Below are positions 17,137-26,627 of a stretch of 64,000 nt of DNA, one piece after another. Numbering within the stretch: the first letter of the stretch is position 1; the number at the start of each line of letters is the position of its first letter. The position numbers and the translations under genes are program-made. The notes beneath the pieces are model-generated. The model was given only the letters and a program-made list of their open reading frames with translations. It was not told the origin of the DNA and did no database searches. This DNA comes from Microbacterium karelineae (lineage in GTDB: Bacteria > Actinomycetota > Actinomycetes > Actinomycetales > Microbacteriaceae). The stretch is taken from positions 1 through 64,000 of the forward strand of contig NZ_WFIX01000183.1 in the NCBI RefSeq assembly GCF_009745985.1, read 5' to 3'.

Positions 17137-19212
17137 GTGGCCGACACCGCCGTTCGCCCTGACCGCCCCGCACACAGCACCGCGCCCGACAATGCCGCCC
17201 CGACGTTCGACGCGAGCATCGACATCGACGCGCTCACTCCGCACCTGCTCGGGAAGTGGGGCGACATCCGCCTCGAGGCGCGCGAGATGATCACGGACGA
17301 CGCCTTCTGGCAGATCCCAGGTCAGCACTACCTCGAGCACCGCGAGCGCGTCCTCGAGCAGTGCCGACTGCTCGCCCAGCGCGGGGCGGGCGGGCGCGCG
17401 TTCCCGACGGAGTACGGCGGGCTCGGCACGCAGGGCGGCAACCTCGCGGGCTTCGAGGAGCTCGTGCTCGCCGACCCGAGCCTGCAGATCAAGTCGGGCG
17501 TGCAGTGGGGCCTGTTCACGTCGGCGATCTATCAGCTCGGTACGAAGAAGCACTGGGACCGCTGGCTGCCCGACGCGATGTCGCTCGACCTGCCGGGCGC
17601 GTTCGCCATGACCGAGACGGGCCACGGTTCCGATGTGCAGTCGATCGCGACGACTGCGACGTACGACGTCGAGGCGCAGGAGTTCGTGATCCGCACACCG
17701 TTCCGCGGCGCGTACAAGGACTACCTCGGCAACGCGGCCACGCACGGGCGCGCGGCGACCGTGTTCGCGCAGCTCATCACAGGCGGCGTGAACTACGGCG
17801 TGCACTGCTTCTTCGTCCCGATCCGTGACGAGAACGGCGAGAACCTCCCCGGCATCACGAGCGAGGACGACGGCCCGAAGGGCGGCCTCAACGGCATCGA
17901 CAACGGTCGCCTCGCCTTCGACGATGTGCGCGTGCCGCGCGAGAACCTCCTCAACCGCTACGGCGACGTCGCCGCGGACGGCACCTACTCGAGCCCCATT
18001 CAGAGCCCGGGGCGCCGGTTCTTCACGATGCTCGGCGCCCTCGTGCAGGGCCGGGTGTCGCTCGACGGCGCCGCGACCTGGGCTGCGGCCCTGTCGCTGA
18101 AGATCGCCGTGACCTACGGCAACCAGCGCCGGCAGTTCGACGACGGCACGGGCGAGGAGACGGTGCTCCTCGACTACGGCAAGCACCGTCGCCGGCTCAT
18201 CCCGCGGATCGCGACGGCCTACGCGCAGGCATTCGCCCACGAGGAGCTGCTGCAGAAGTTCGACGGCGTGTTCAGCGGCGAGACCGATACCGACGAGAAC
18301 CGCCAGGATCTCGAGACGCTCGCGGCCGCGCTGAAGCCGCTGTCGACGTGGAACGCGCTCGACACGATCCAGGAGGCGCGGGAGGCATGCGGCGGGCAGG
18401 GGTACCTCGCCGAGAACCGCCTCGTCGGCCTGCACCAGGATCTCGACGTCTACGCGACCTTCGAGGGCGACAACAATGTGCTCCTCCAGCTCGTCGGCAA
18501 GCGCCTGCTCGGCGACTTCGCCGCCCAGTTCTCCGGCAAGGACACGAAGCACCTCGCCGCGTACGCCGCGCGCCAGAGCGCCTCGAAGCTGTTCCACGGC
18601 GCGGGGCTGCGCCAGCTCGGCCAGACGGTCGCCGACCTGGGGTCCACCGCGCGGTCCGTCGAGCTCGGCCTGCGCGCCGAGGATCAGCACCAGCTCCTCG
18701 CCGACCGCGTGCAGCAGATGGTCGCGGACGTCGGCACGCGGCTCAACGCCGCGCGGAAGCTGCCCCCGGCCGAGGCGCAGGAGGTCTTCAACGAGAACCA
18801 GGTCGAACTGCTCGAGGCGGCGCGCGCGCATGGCGAGCTGCTCCAGTGGGAGGCGTTCAGCGACGCGATCGACCGCATCGACGACGAGGGCACGCGTTCC
18901 GTCCTCACCTGGGTGCGCGACCTGTTCGGCCTCTCGATCGTCGAGAAGCACCTCACGTGGCACCTCCTCAACGGGCGCCTGTCGACCCAGCGTGCGGCCG
19001 CGGTCACGCGGTACATCGATCGGCTGTGCACGCGTCTGCGTCCCCACGCGCAGGACCTCGTCGACGCGTTCGGCTTCGCGCCCGAGCATGTGCGGGCGCC
19101 CATCGCGTCGGGGGTGGAGCAGCGGCGGCAGGACGAGGCCCGCGCGCACTACGCGGATCTGCGGGCGAGCGGGGCCGCGCCGACGCCCGAGAAGAGGGCT
19201 CGCGAGCGGTAG
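17137..19212 (+). CDS. Acyl-CoA oxidase / acyl-CoA dehydrogenase family flavoenzyme
   Basis: FAD enzyme introducing a trans-2 double bond into fatty acyl-CoA, the first step of beta-oxidation. At 691 aa it is far longer than typical acyl-CoA dehydrogenases (~380) and matches the acyl-CoA oxidase architecture. Visible are the substrate/FAD motif AMTETGHGSDVQSIATTATYD, the middle beta-domain and FEGDNNVLLQLVGKRLL near residue 450, which carries the catalytic Glu in the oxidase context, plus a C-terminal helical bundle. GTG 17137 has GAGAGG 6 nt upstream. A -10-like TAGATT lies at 17093. It stands alone; whether oxygen or an electron-transfer flavoprotein is the acceptor cannot be told. Confidence 0.85.
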   Translation: MADTAVRPDRPAHSTAPDNAAPTFDASIDIDALTPHLLGKWGDIRLEAREMITDDAFWQIPGQHYLEHRERVLEQCRLLAQRGAGGRAFPTEYGGLGTQGGNLAGFEELVLADPSLQIKSGVQWGLFTSAIYQLGTKKHWDRWLPDAMSLDLPGAFAMTETGHGSDVQSIATTATYDVEAQEFVIRTPFRGAYKDYLGNAATHGRAATVFAQLITGGVNYGVHCFFVPIRDENGENLPGITSEDDGPKGGLNGIDNGRLAFDDVRVPRENLLNRYGDVAADGTYSSPIQSPGRRFFTMLGALVQGRVSLDGAATWAAALSLKIAVTYGNQRRQFDDGTGEETVLLDYGKHRRRLIPRIATAYAQAFAHEELLQKFDGVFSGETDTDENRQDLETLAAALKPLSTWNALDTIQEAREACGGQGYLAENRLVGLHQDLDVYATFEGDNNVLLQLVGKRLLGDFAAQFSGKDTKHLAAYAARQSASKLFHGAGLRQLGQTVADLGSTARSVELGLRAEDQHQLLADRVQQMVADVGTRLNAARKLPPAEAQEVFNENQVELLEAARAHGELLQWEAFSDAIDRIDDEGTRSVLTWVRDLFGLSIVEKHLTWHLLNGRLSTQRAAAVTRYIDRLCTRLRPHAQDLVDAFGFAPEHVRAPIASGVEQRRQDEARAHYADLRASGAAPTPEKRARER

Positions 19213-19264
19213 GGGAGCGCGCGGCGCGGCATCGGCGTGTCGTCCCCGCTAAAGTAGTCGGGTT

Positions 19265-19289
19265 GGGTATGCGAGCGGTCCGCATGCCC
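19265..19289 (+). promoter_or_regulatory. 5'-leader hairpin of the large FN3 gene
   Basis: GGGTATGCG and CGCATGCCC form a 9-position stem with one mismatch. A -10-like TAAAGT lies at 19250-19255 and the start ATG at 19335, so the hairpin would sit at the very 5' end of a ~70-nt untranslated leader of the signalling cluster. Confidence 0.35.
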
Positions 19290-19334
19290 TGACCCGGACT
19301 CCGACCGCACGAACTGCTTGGGGGAGCAGCGCCG

Positions 19335-22300
19335 ATGAACGCCGTGAGCTGGCTGCGTGCACGATCCAGCACCCTTGCCGGGGTCGCCATCGTCGTCGCG
19401 GGCGCCGTCACGCTCACGGGGTTCGCCATCGCCTACGAGGGCAACCCCACGGCGGAGGTGGAGCTCGACTCCGGCAGCGTGTGGGTGACGAAGACCTCGA
19501 GCGAGGTGATGGGCCACCTCAACACCTCGTCGGCCCTCCTCGATGGGCAGCTGCGCGGCGTCACGACTGATCGCGTCGAGGTGATGCAGGAGCGCGACGA
19601 GGTCCTCGTCTTCGACAGCGGCGACAGCACGCTTTCGCGCATCGACGGCGCCAGCATGGTCCTCGGCGATCGAGTGCAGGTGCCCGCCGGCTCGCTCGTG
19701 CAGCGCGGCGGGAGCACGGTCGCGCTGCTGACCCCCGACGACGGCGCGCTCTACGTCCTGCCGATCGCGGAGGTCGGCGCATTCACGGTCGACGACGTCG
19801 AGCCCGTCGCCGCGCTCGGCGCCGACGCCGCGCTGACGGTCGCGCGCGACGGGACGGTGCATGCCTTCTCGGCCGCCACTCGCACGCTCACGACGATCGA
19901 GACCGGATCCGACGGTGCCGTCGCGGGCGAACCGGCGCAGCAGACCCTGGAGAACGTCGCGGGCGGCGACGTGCAGATCACGACCGTCGGACGGACCCCG
20001 GTGGTCCTCGACGCGACCGAGGGGATGGTCGTGTCGCCGGACGGGCTCGCCACGTCGATCGGCGGGGCGGAGTCCGCTCGGATCGCGGCCGACGTGGTCG
20101 ACGGGACGAGCGTGCGCGTCGCGACGGAATCCGGCGTCGTCACCGTGCCGCTCGACGGGGCCGAGACGACGCGCGCGCCGAGCGGCGGCGAGGCAGGGAA
20201 GCCCCTCGAGCCGGTCGTCGTGGACGATTGCGTCTACGCGGCGTGGCAGGCGGTCGACCGGTTCCTGCGCGACTGCGGCGGCACGGAGAGCGACCTTGCT
20301 CAGGCGATCGACGACGTGCCGAGCGACGACGGCCTCGTGTTTCGAACGAACGGCGATGATGTCGTCCTGAACGACGCATCCGCCGGAACCTCATGGCTCG
20401 CCTCGGAGGAGATGCAGCGGGTCGACAACTGGGACGATCTCACGCCGCCCGAGGGCGACGGGCAGGACTCCGACGAGGTGGAGCAGACCGACGAGGCCGA
20501 GATCCAGCCGCCCGATCGCACGGAGGAGAACCGGTCTCCGACAGCTGAGGACGATCGGTATGGCGTCCGCCCCGGTCGCTCGGCGGTGCTCCCCGTCCTC
20601 GACAACGACTCGGATCCGGACGGCGACGTCCTGACGATCACGATCGACGAGCAGCCGGGCATCGGCATGGTGCAGACGATCCAGGACGGGCAGGCGCTCC
20701 AGATCACCTTGCCCGAGAACGCGGCCGAGGGGGCGACGGAGTCGTTCCGGTACACGGTCGACGACGGCCGCGGCGCGAGCGACTCCGCCACGGTCGAGAT
20801 CACCGCGCGCGGCGCCGACGAGAACGCGGCGCCCGAGCAGAAGAAGCTGCGCCCGACCGTCGCGGTCGAGACCGGAGGATCGGTCACCTACAACGTCCTG
20901 CCCGACTGGATCGACCCCGATGGCGACGACGTCTTCCTTGCGAACGTCGTGGCGGCGGAGGGCGACGAGGTCGACTTCACGGCCGACGGCCAGATCACCT
21001 ACCGCGCGCTGGCGGCATACGAGGGCCCCCTTGACATCGACGTCACCGTGTCGGACGGTGAGACCTCTGCGACGGGCGAGCTGAGCCTCGACGTTCAGCC
21101 CGTGGGCACCGTGCGCCCGATCACGAACGCCGACCACGTCACGCTCTATCGCGGCGACACCGCGACAGTCGAGCCTCTCGTCAACGACATCAATGCGGCG
21201 AGCGAGCAGCTCACGCTCTCGCAGCTGTCGGAGGAGCCGGGGCTCACGACCACGATCGATGCGCAGGGAGGAACGTTCTCCGTCACGGGCGAGACGACGG
21301 ACACGTTCTACGTCGACTACACGGCATCGGCCGGCGCGCAGTCGGCCGCGGGCCTCGTGCGGGTCGATGTCCTCGATCCCGAAGACGGCCGGGACGATCC
21401 GCCTGTCGCTGTGCGGGATACGGCCTACCTGCCGGGCGGCGGCGAGGCGCTCATCGACGTCCTGCAGAACGACCACGACCCCGCGGGCGGCGTGCTCGTC
21501 GTGCAGTCCGTGGAGACGCCATCGGGATCCGGGGTGTCCGCGGCAGTGCTCGGGCAGTCGACTGTGCGCCTCACCGACCGCGCCATGCTCGCCGAGCAGG
21601 TCGTCGTCACCTATCGGATCCATAACGGCGCGCATGCGGCGACCGGTGAGATCGTCGTGATCCCCGTGCCGGCGACCGACAAGGTGCGTCCACCGATCGC
21701 CGCCGACGACACCGCGAGGGTGCGCGCGGGCGACATCGTCACGATCCCCGTGACGGAGAACGACTCGCATCCGAACGGCGACGCGTTCACGGTGGTGCCC
21801 GAATTCGTCGAGCGACCCGATCCCGAGGTCGGTGACATCTTCGTCTCACAGGACGAGGTGCGGTTCCGCGCCGCCTCCGACGCGGACGGACAGGTCTCGG
21901 TCGTCTACAGCATCGTCGACAGCGTGGGGCAGAAGGACTCCGCGTCGGTCACCATCGACATCGTCCCGTGGAACGAGGACGGGAACTCCGCGCCGATCCC
22001 CGAAGCCGTGACCGGCCGGGCGATCTCGGGCGCGCAGACACGCATCGACATCCCGCTCGAGAGGATCGATCCCGACGGCGACTCCGTCGATCTCGTCGGC
22101 ATCTCGTCGGCGCCGTCGAAGGGGCGCGTCACCGAGACCGGAGCCGATTTCCTGACGTATGCGGCCGACCGCGGTGCCTCGGGAGTCGACTCGTTCCAGT
22201 ACCGCGTCGTGGATACGTTCGGCGAGGAGTCGATCGGCACGATCCGCGTCGGCATCGCGCCGCCGCCGGGGGTCAACCAGGCGCCGACCGCGATGAGCGA

Positions 22301-25300
22301 TGAGGTCGTCATGCGCCCGGGACGCACGGTGTCGATTCCCGTCCTCGCGAACGACTCCGACCCCGAGGGCGACCAGATCGGCCTCGTCCCCGACTCGATC
22401 GAGCCCCTCGGGGACGACGACATCTCGGCCGAGACGACGAACGACCGCGTCCTGCTGACGGCTCCGCGCACGGAGGGGACGAGCCAGTTCCAATACACGA
22501 TCGAGGATGAGAAGGGCAACTCCGCCCGCGGCGTCGTGCACGTCACGGTCGCCGACGACGTGCCGCTCGAGGTGCCGATCGCCCGCGACGACCGCGTGCT
22601 CATCGACGACGTCACGGGCGAGTTCACGGCCGACATCGACCTGCTCGCGAACGACGAGGATCCGGACGGCACGATCGACGACCTCGCCCTCGACATCGAG
22701 GGCGTCGAGCTGCTTGCGGGGGAGGGCCCTGGCGTCGTGCGCGTCGCGGTCGAGGACCGCCGCCGCGCGATCCTGTACACCGTGACGGACGCCGACGGCG
22801 GCACCGCCTCCGCATTCCTCGTCGTGCCGGCGAAGGACGACCTGAGGCCGGTGCTCCTCGAGGGCGCGCAGATCGTGATCCAGAGCGACACGGTCGTCGA
22901 GATCCCGCTGGCGGAGTACGTTCAGGTCGCGGAGGGGCGTGAGGCGCGGATCACCTCGGCTGAGGCCGTGTCGACCAAGCACGGCAACGGCGATGCGCTC
23001 GTGGTCGACCCGCAGACGCTCCAGTACCGCTCTGTCTATCGATACGAGGGGACCGACGACATCACGTTCGAAGTGACTGACGGCGACGGCCCCGACGATC
23101 CGAACGGGCGCACGTCGGTGCTCACGATCCCGATCACGGTGACGGAGCCGCGCAACGAGGCACCGGAGTTCACCGACACGGCGACGACGGTCGGCGCGGG
23201 CGACGGACCCGTCACGCTCGACCTCGCCCAGCGCACCTTCGACATCGACGAGGACGAGCTGAGCTACTCGCTGGCGGATCCCGGATCCCTCCCCGACGGT
23301 GTGGACGCCGAGCTCGACGGCACCTCCCTGACGGTCGAGGCGACGCCCGAAGCGCGCGGGCGCGACGCCGCCGTCGGCGTGCTCGTCGACGACGGCGAGG
23401 CCGACCCGGTCACGGGGCTGGTCCACGTGACGGTGGCGGCGTCGGGCCGCCCGCTGCCGGCCGCGAACGACGACGTCCTCGGCGAGGTGCATCAGGGCGA
23501 GGAGCTCGCGGTGCCCGTCCTCGAGAATGACTCGAACCCGTTCGAGGGCGAGGGGGAGCTGCGCATCGTCGATGCCGAGGTCGAGAAGGGGGATGCGTCG
23601 ATCGAGTTCACCGACGCGGGCGTGACGCTCACGCCCGGCGCCGACTGGCACGGATACGTGACTGCGCAATACACGATCGCCGACATCACGGACGACCCCG
23701 ACCGGTACGTGCAGGCGCGCATCACGGCGACCGTGCTCGGCGTCGCGGAGAAGCCGGGCACGCCCGCGGCCTCGAAGATCGGCAACCGCGCGGCGACCCT
23801 CACCTGGACCGCCCCGTCGGACAACGGCGCGGAGATCACGGAGTACCTCGTCGAGGACTACCTCGGCGGCGGCTACGAGAAGACCTGCAAGGCGACGGTC
23901 TGCACGCTCGACGACCTCGTCAACAACCGCGAGTACCAGTTCCAGGTGACGGCGATCAACGAGGTCGGCCCGTCGCCCTCCTCCGAGATCAGCCAGGTCG
24001 TGCGCCCCGATGTGAAGCCCGAGGCGCCGAACGCCCCGCGGTTCACGCTCGACGCGGGTGACAGGGACCAGCGGCTCGGCATCGCCTGGAACGCGCCCGA
24101 CAGCGCGGGGTCACCCGTCACCGGATACCTCGTGCGGATCGACGACGGCCGCACGGTGAGGCTGCGCGAGTTCGACGGATCCACCCTCACCTCGCGCGTG
24201 TTCGAGAACCTCGACAACGGCACGCGGTATCGGTTCCAGGTCGCCGCGACGAACAGGGCGGACATCCGCAGCGTCGGCGGCTGGTCGTGGAGCCCGTGGT
24301 CGGCCTACGAGAAGCCGGCGACCGTTCCGGACGCCCCTGGCACGCCGAACGTCGAGCGCACCGATCAACCGTACGGCGAGAACGAGTTCCGGCTCACCTG
24401 GGCGAATCCCGGGACCAATGGCGGGGACGGGGTCTCGGCGTGGACGATTCGCGTGCACCACGGCGGCGAGGTCGTGCAGACGATCGACGCTCCGAATGAC
24501 GATCGCGTGCACGTCGTGGTCCTCGCCAACTCGGCGACCGACTACGAGTTCTCGGTCGCCGCGGGCAATCGCGAAGGCCGCGGCGGGTTCAGCGCGAAGA
24601 GCGCGCCGATCCGCTCGTACAGTCGCCCGGGCCCCGTCACGAACGTGCAGGCGAAGCCGCTCGACAGCGCGGTCAGCGTGCAGTGGGGCGCCGCCGATCC
24701 GAACGGCGTGCGCCAGGACCAGGTGGGGTACGAGTACAGCGTCAACGGCGGATCCTGGGCGGGCTTCCCCGACGGGGTGCGCGCGGAGGGCGACACGCTC
24801 CGCGCGACCGTACCGGCGAACAACGGCGACGACACCGTCGTGTCCGTGCGCGCCGTCACCTCCGTCGATGGCGAGGGCTCGCGCACGGGCGAGCCCGGGC
24901 GGGCCGAGGCGGTGAAGCCGTACGGCGAACCGTACGCGCCGCAGCTGTTCCGCAGCGCTGACACGGCGCACGCCGCGAACATGGGCGTCGAGGTCACGAC
25001 CGCGAACAACGGCCGCAACATCCGCAAGATCCTCCTCGAGATCGAGGCAGCCGACGGCGAACGATACGAGCACATCTGGGAGCGGGGCGAGAGCGGGGAG
25101 AGCGCACCATCGACCTCGATGAGGATCGACGAGCTCCTGCCCCCGGCGAGCAGCATCCGCGTCACCGCCACGATCTGGGACACCGAGGGGCAGAAGGCGT
25201 CGGCGCAGGCCGAATACTGGGTCCCGAAGCCCGAGCTCACCCTCTCGCATCCCGAGGGCGAGCCCACCACCGACTCGGAGACGCCGTTCACGCTGTCATG

Positions 25301-25601
25301 GACGAGGCTCGCGCCGCCGCCGGAGGGCCGCGGCGGATACAACTGGAGCTGTCAGTACTGGGACACGGAGGACAGGCGATGGAGGGAGGCCGCCGACGGG
25401 TGGGTGAACTACTGGGAGGCCGGCGGCAGCTCGGGGTCCGTCGAGGTCGACTGCCGTCGATCGTTCGGGCCGTTCGCCGACGAGCTGGCCGCGGCGAACT
25501 ACCGCGTGCAGATCAGCTCCGACTACCCGCAGATCCCCCACGGCGCCCAGTTCACGAACGCCGTGGCCGTGACGCAGGCGCCGACGGACGGCACCAATTG
25601 A
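19335..25601 (+). CDS. 2088-aa membrane-anchored repeat protein with cadherin/Ig-like and FN3 domains
   Basis: Very large envelope protein, first gene of the kinase/phosphatase cluster. It has an N-terminal transmembrane anchor (about residues 13-33) and an exported region of ~370 residues with short beta repeats. From ~400 to ~1470 there are about ten tandem Ig/cadherin-like repeats, each carrying a calcium-binding-like core such as VLDNDSDPDGD, VLANDSDPEGD or LLANDEDPDG and an FxYTVxD-type strand. Four or so fibronectin-III domains run from about 1473 to 1870 (LTWTAPSDNG, YRFQVAATN), then a C-terminal beta-rich tail. No LPXTG motif. The ATG has a GGGGGAG ribosome site. Probably a surface adhesin or sensor whose partners are encoded downstream; function unproven. 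Confidence 0.85.
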   Translation: MNAVSWLRARSSTLAGVAIVVAGAVTLTGFAIAYEGNPTAEVELDSGSVWVTKTSSEVMGHLNTSSALLDGQLRGVTTDRVEVMQERDEVLVFDSGDSTLSRIDGASMVLGDRVQVPAGSLVQRGGSTVALLTPDDGALYVLPIAEVGAFTVDDVEPVAALGADAALTVARDGTVHAFSAATRTLTTIETGSDGAVAGEPAQQTLENVAGGDVQITTVGRTPVVLDATEGMVVSPDGLATSIGGAESARIAADVVDGTSVRVATESGVVTVPLDGAETTRAPSGGEAGKPLEPVVVDDCVYAAWQAVDRFLRDCGGTESDLAQAIDDVPSDDGLVFRTNGDDVVLNDASAGTSWLASEEMQRVDNWDDLTPPEGDGQDSDEVEQTDEAEIQPPDRTEENRSPTAEDDRYGVRPGRSAVLPVLDNDSDPDGDVLTITIDEQPGIGMVQTIQDGQALQITLPENAAEGATESFRYTVDDGRGASDSATVEITARGADENAAPEQKKLRPTVAVETGGSVTYNVLPDWIDPDGDDVFLANVVAAEGDEVDFTADGQITYRALAAYEGPLDIDVTVSDGETSATGELSLDVQPVGTVRPITNADHVTLYRGDTATVEPLVNDINAASEQLTLSQLSEEPGLTTTIDAQGGTFSVTGETTDTFYVDYTASAGAQSAAGLVRVDVLDPEDGRDDPPVAVRDTAYLPGGGEALIDVLQNDHDPAGGVLVVQSVETPSGSGVSAAVLGQSTVRLTDRAMLAEQVVVTYRIHNGAHAATGEIVVIPVPATDKVRPPIAADDTARVRAGDIVTIPVTENDSHPNGDAFTVVPEFVERPDPEVGDIFVSQDEVRFRAASDADGQVSVVYSIVDSVGQKDSASVTIDIVPWNEDGNSAPIPEAVTGRAISGAQTRIDIPLERIDPDGDSVDLVGISSAPSKGRVTETGADFLTYAADRGASGVDSFQYRVVDTFGEESIGTIRVGIAPPPGVNQAPTAMSDEVVMRPGRTVSIPVLANDSDPEGDQIGLVPDSIEPLGDDDISAETTNDRVLLTAPRTEGTSQFQYTIEDEKGNSARGVVHVTVADDVPLEVPIARDDRVLIDDVTGEFTADIDLLANDEDPDGTIDDLALDIEGVELLAGEGPGVVRVAVEDRRRAILYTVTDADGGTASAFLVVPAKDDLRPVLLEGAQIVIQSDTVVEIPLAEYVQVAEGREARITSAEAVSTKHGNGDALVVDPQTLQYRSVYRYEGTDDITFEVTDGDGPDDPNGRTSVLTIPITVTEPRNEAPEFTDTATTVGAGDGPVTLDLAQRTFDIDEDELSYSLADPGSLPDGVDAELDGTSLTVEATPEARGRDAAVGVLVDDGEADPVTGLVHVTVAASGRPLPAANDDVLGEVHQGEELAVPVLENDSNPFEGEGELRIVDAEVEKGDASIEFTDAGVTLTPGADWHGYVTAQYTIADITDDPDRYVQARITATVLGVAEKPGTPAASKIGNRAATLTWTAPSDNGAEITEYLVEDYLGGGYEKTCKATVCTLDDLVNNREYQFQVTAINEVGPSPSSEISQVVRPDVKPEAPNAPRFTLDAGDRDQRLGIAWNAPDSAGSPVTGYLVRIDDGRTVRLREFDGSTLTSRVFENLDNGTRYRFQVAATNRADIRSVGGWSWSPWSAYEKPATVPDAPGTPNVERTDQPYGENEFRLTWANPGTNGGDGVSAWTIRVHHGGEVVQTIDAPNDDRVHVVVLANSATDYEFSVAAGNREGRGGFSAKSAPIRSYSRPGPVTNVQAKPLDSAVSVQWGAADPNGVRQDQVGYEYSVNGGSWAGFPDGVRAEGDTLRATVPANNGDDTVVSVRAVTSVDGEGSRTGEPGRAEAVKPYGEPYAPQLFRSADTAHAANMGVEVTTANNGRNIRKILLEIEAADGERYEHIWERGESGESAPSTSMRIDELLPPASSIRVTATIWDTEGQKASAQAEYWVPKPELTLSHPEGEPTTDSETPFTLSWTRLAPPPEGRGGYNWSCQYWDTEDRRWREAADGWVNYWEAGGSSGSVEVDCRRSFGPFADELAAANYRVQISSDYPQIPHGAQFTNAVAVTQAPTDGTN

Positions 25602-25641
25602 CCCGCGAAGAACGATCCGCCATCGAAAGCGAGAATCACTC

Positions 25642-26622
25642 ATGACCATGACACCGCAGCAGGCCGGCTGGTTCGAGGGAACGTTCAATCGGCTCGTCGA
25701 CAACGTCGATCGCGCCCTGATGGGCAAGCGCGATGTCGTGAGCCTCGTGCTCGCGGCGATGCTCGCCGAGGGGCACGTCCTGCTCGAGGACGCACCCGGA
25801 ACCGGCAAGACGAGCCTCGCGAAGTCGCTCGCCGCGACCGTGCAGGGCACGTCGAACCGCATCCAGTTCACACCCGACCTCCTCCCGAGCGACGTCACCG
25901 GCGTGACGATCTACGACCAGCAGAACCACTCGTTCGAGTTCCACAAGGGCCCCGTCTTCACCTCGATCCTGCTGGCAGACGAGATCAACCGCGCATCGCC
26001 GAAGACCCAGTCGGCGCTGCTCGAGGTGATGGAGGAGGCGCGCGTCACGGTCGACGGCGTCACGCACGAGGTCGGCCGCCCGTTCCTCGTCATCGCGACG
26101 CAGAACCCGATCGAGACCGCGGGAACCTACAAGCTGCCCGAGGCGCAGCTCGACCGCTTTCTCATCAAGGCATCGATCGGCTACCCGACCGTCGAGGTGA
26201 CCGAGCGGATCCTCGCCGGCTCGGCCGAGCGCAACCCGTCGAGCCGGCTGACGCCGCTCATCACGACCGAGGCCATCGCCGACATGGCGGATCTGGCGGC
26301 GAGCGTCCACGTCGACGGGGCGGTGCTTCGATACGCGGCCGAACTCGCTGAGGCGACGCGCGCGGACCAGGACACCCGGCTCGGTGTGTCGGTGCGCGGG
26401 GCGATCGCGATGATCCGGCTCGCGAAGGTGTGGGCGGCGGCGCAGGGCCGTCACTACGTGATCCCCGACGATGTGAAGGTGCTCGCGCAGCCCGCGTGGG
26501 CGCACCGCCTCGTGATGGACCCGGAAGCCGAGTTCTCAGGCGTCGTGCAGAGCACCGTCGTCCAGCGCGCCCTCGCCGACGTCCCCGCACCGCAGACGCG
26601 CGCGCAGACCGCGACCGCCTGA
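25642..26622 (+). CDS. MoxR-family AAA+ ATPase
   Basis: MoxR chaperone-like ATPase, 326 aa, usually paired with DUF58 and transglutaminase-like proteins to assemble or activate an envelope complex. Walker A is EDAPGTGKTSLAKS (around residue 55), Walker B LLADEINRASPKTQSALLE (the MoxR hallmark ADEINRA), sensor 1 VIATQNPIE, and an LPEAQLDRFL arginine-finger region. It begins 40 bp after the large FN3 gene and 5 bp before the DUF58 gene, so it is within the same operon. Confidence 0.93.
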   Translation: MTMTPQQAGWFEGTFNRLVDNVDRALMGKRDVVSLVLAAMLAEGHVLLEDAPGTGKTSLAKSLAATVQGTSNRIQFTPDLLPSDVTGVTIYDQQNHSFEFHKGPVFTSILLADEINRASPKTQSALLEVMEEARVTVDGVTHEVGRPFLVIATQNPIETAGTYKLPEAQLDRFLIKASIGYPTVEVTERILAGSAERNPSSRLTPLITTEAIADMADLAASVHVDGAVLRYAAELAEATRADQDTRLGVSVRGAIAMIRLAKVWAAAQGRHYVIPDDVKVLAQPAWAHRLVMDPEAEFSGVVQSTVVQRALADVPAPQTRAQTATA

Positions 26623-26627
26623 GCCAC

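Noticed and set aside
14143-19149. Upstream extension of the ECF fusion frame (an open frame of 2410 codons reaching across recQ and the acyl-CoA gene)
   Set aside because: It runs antisense through two well-supported genes, has Arg/Ala-rich composition typical of GC-driven shadow frames, and a better start (GTG 14142) overlaps the S-component stop.
20391-23669. Long minus-strand ORFs opposite the giant FN3 gene
   Set aside because: Val/Arg/Asp-rich shadows produced by the plus-strand codon pattern.
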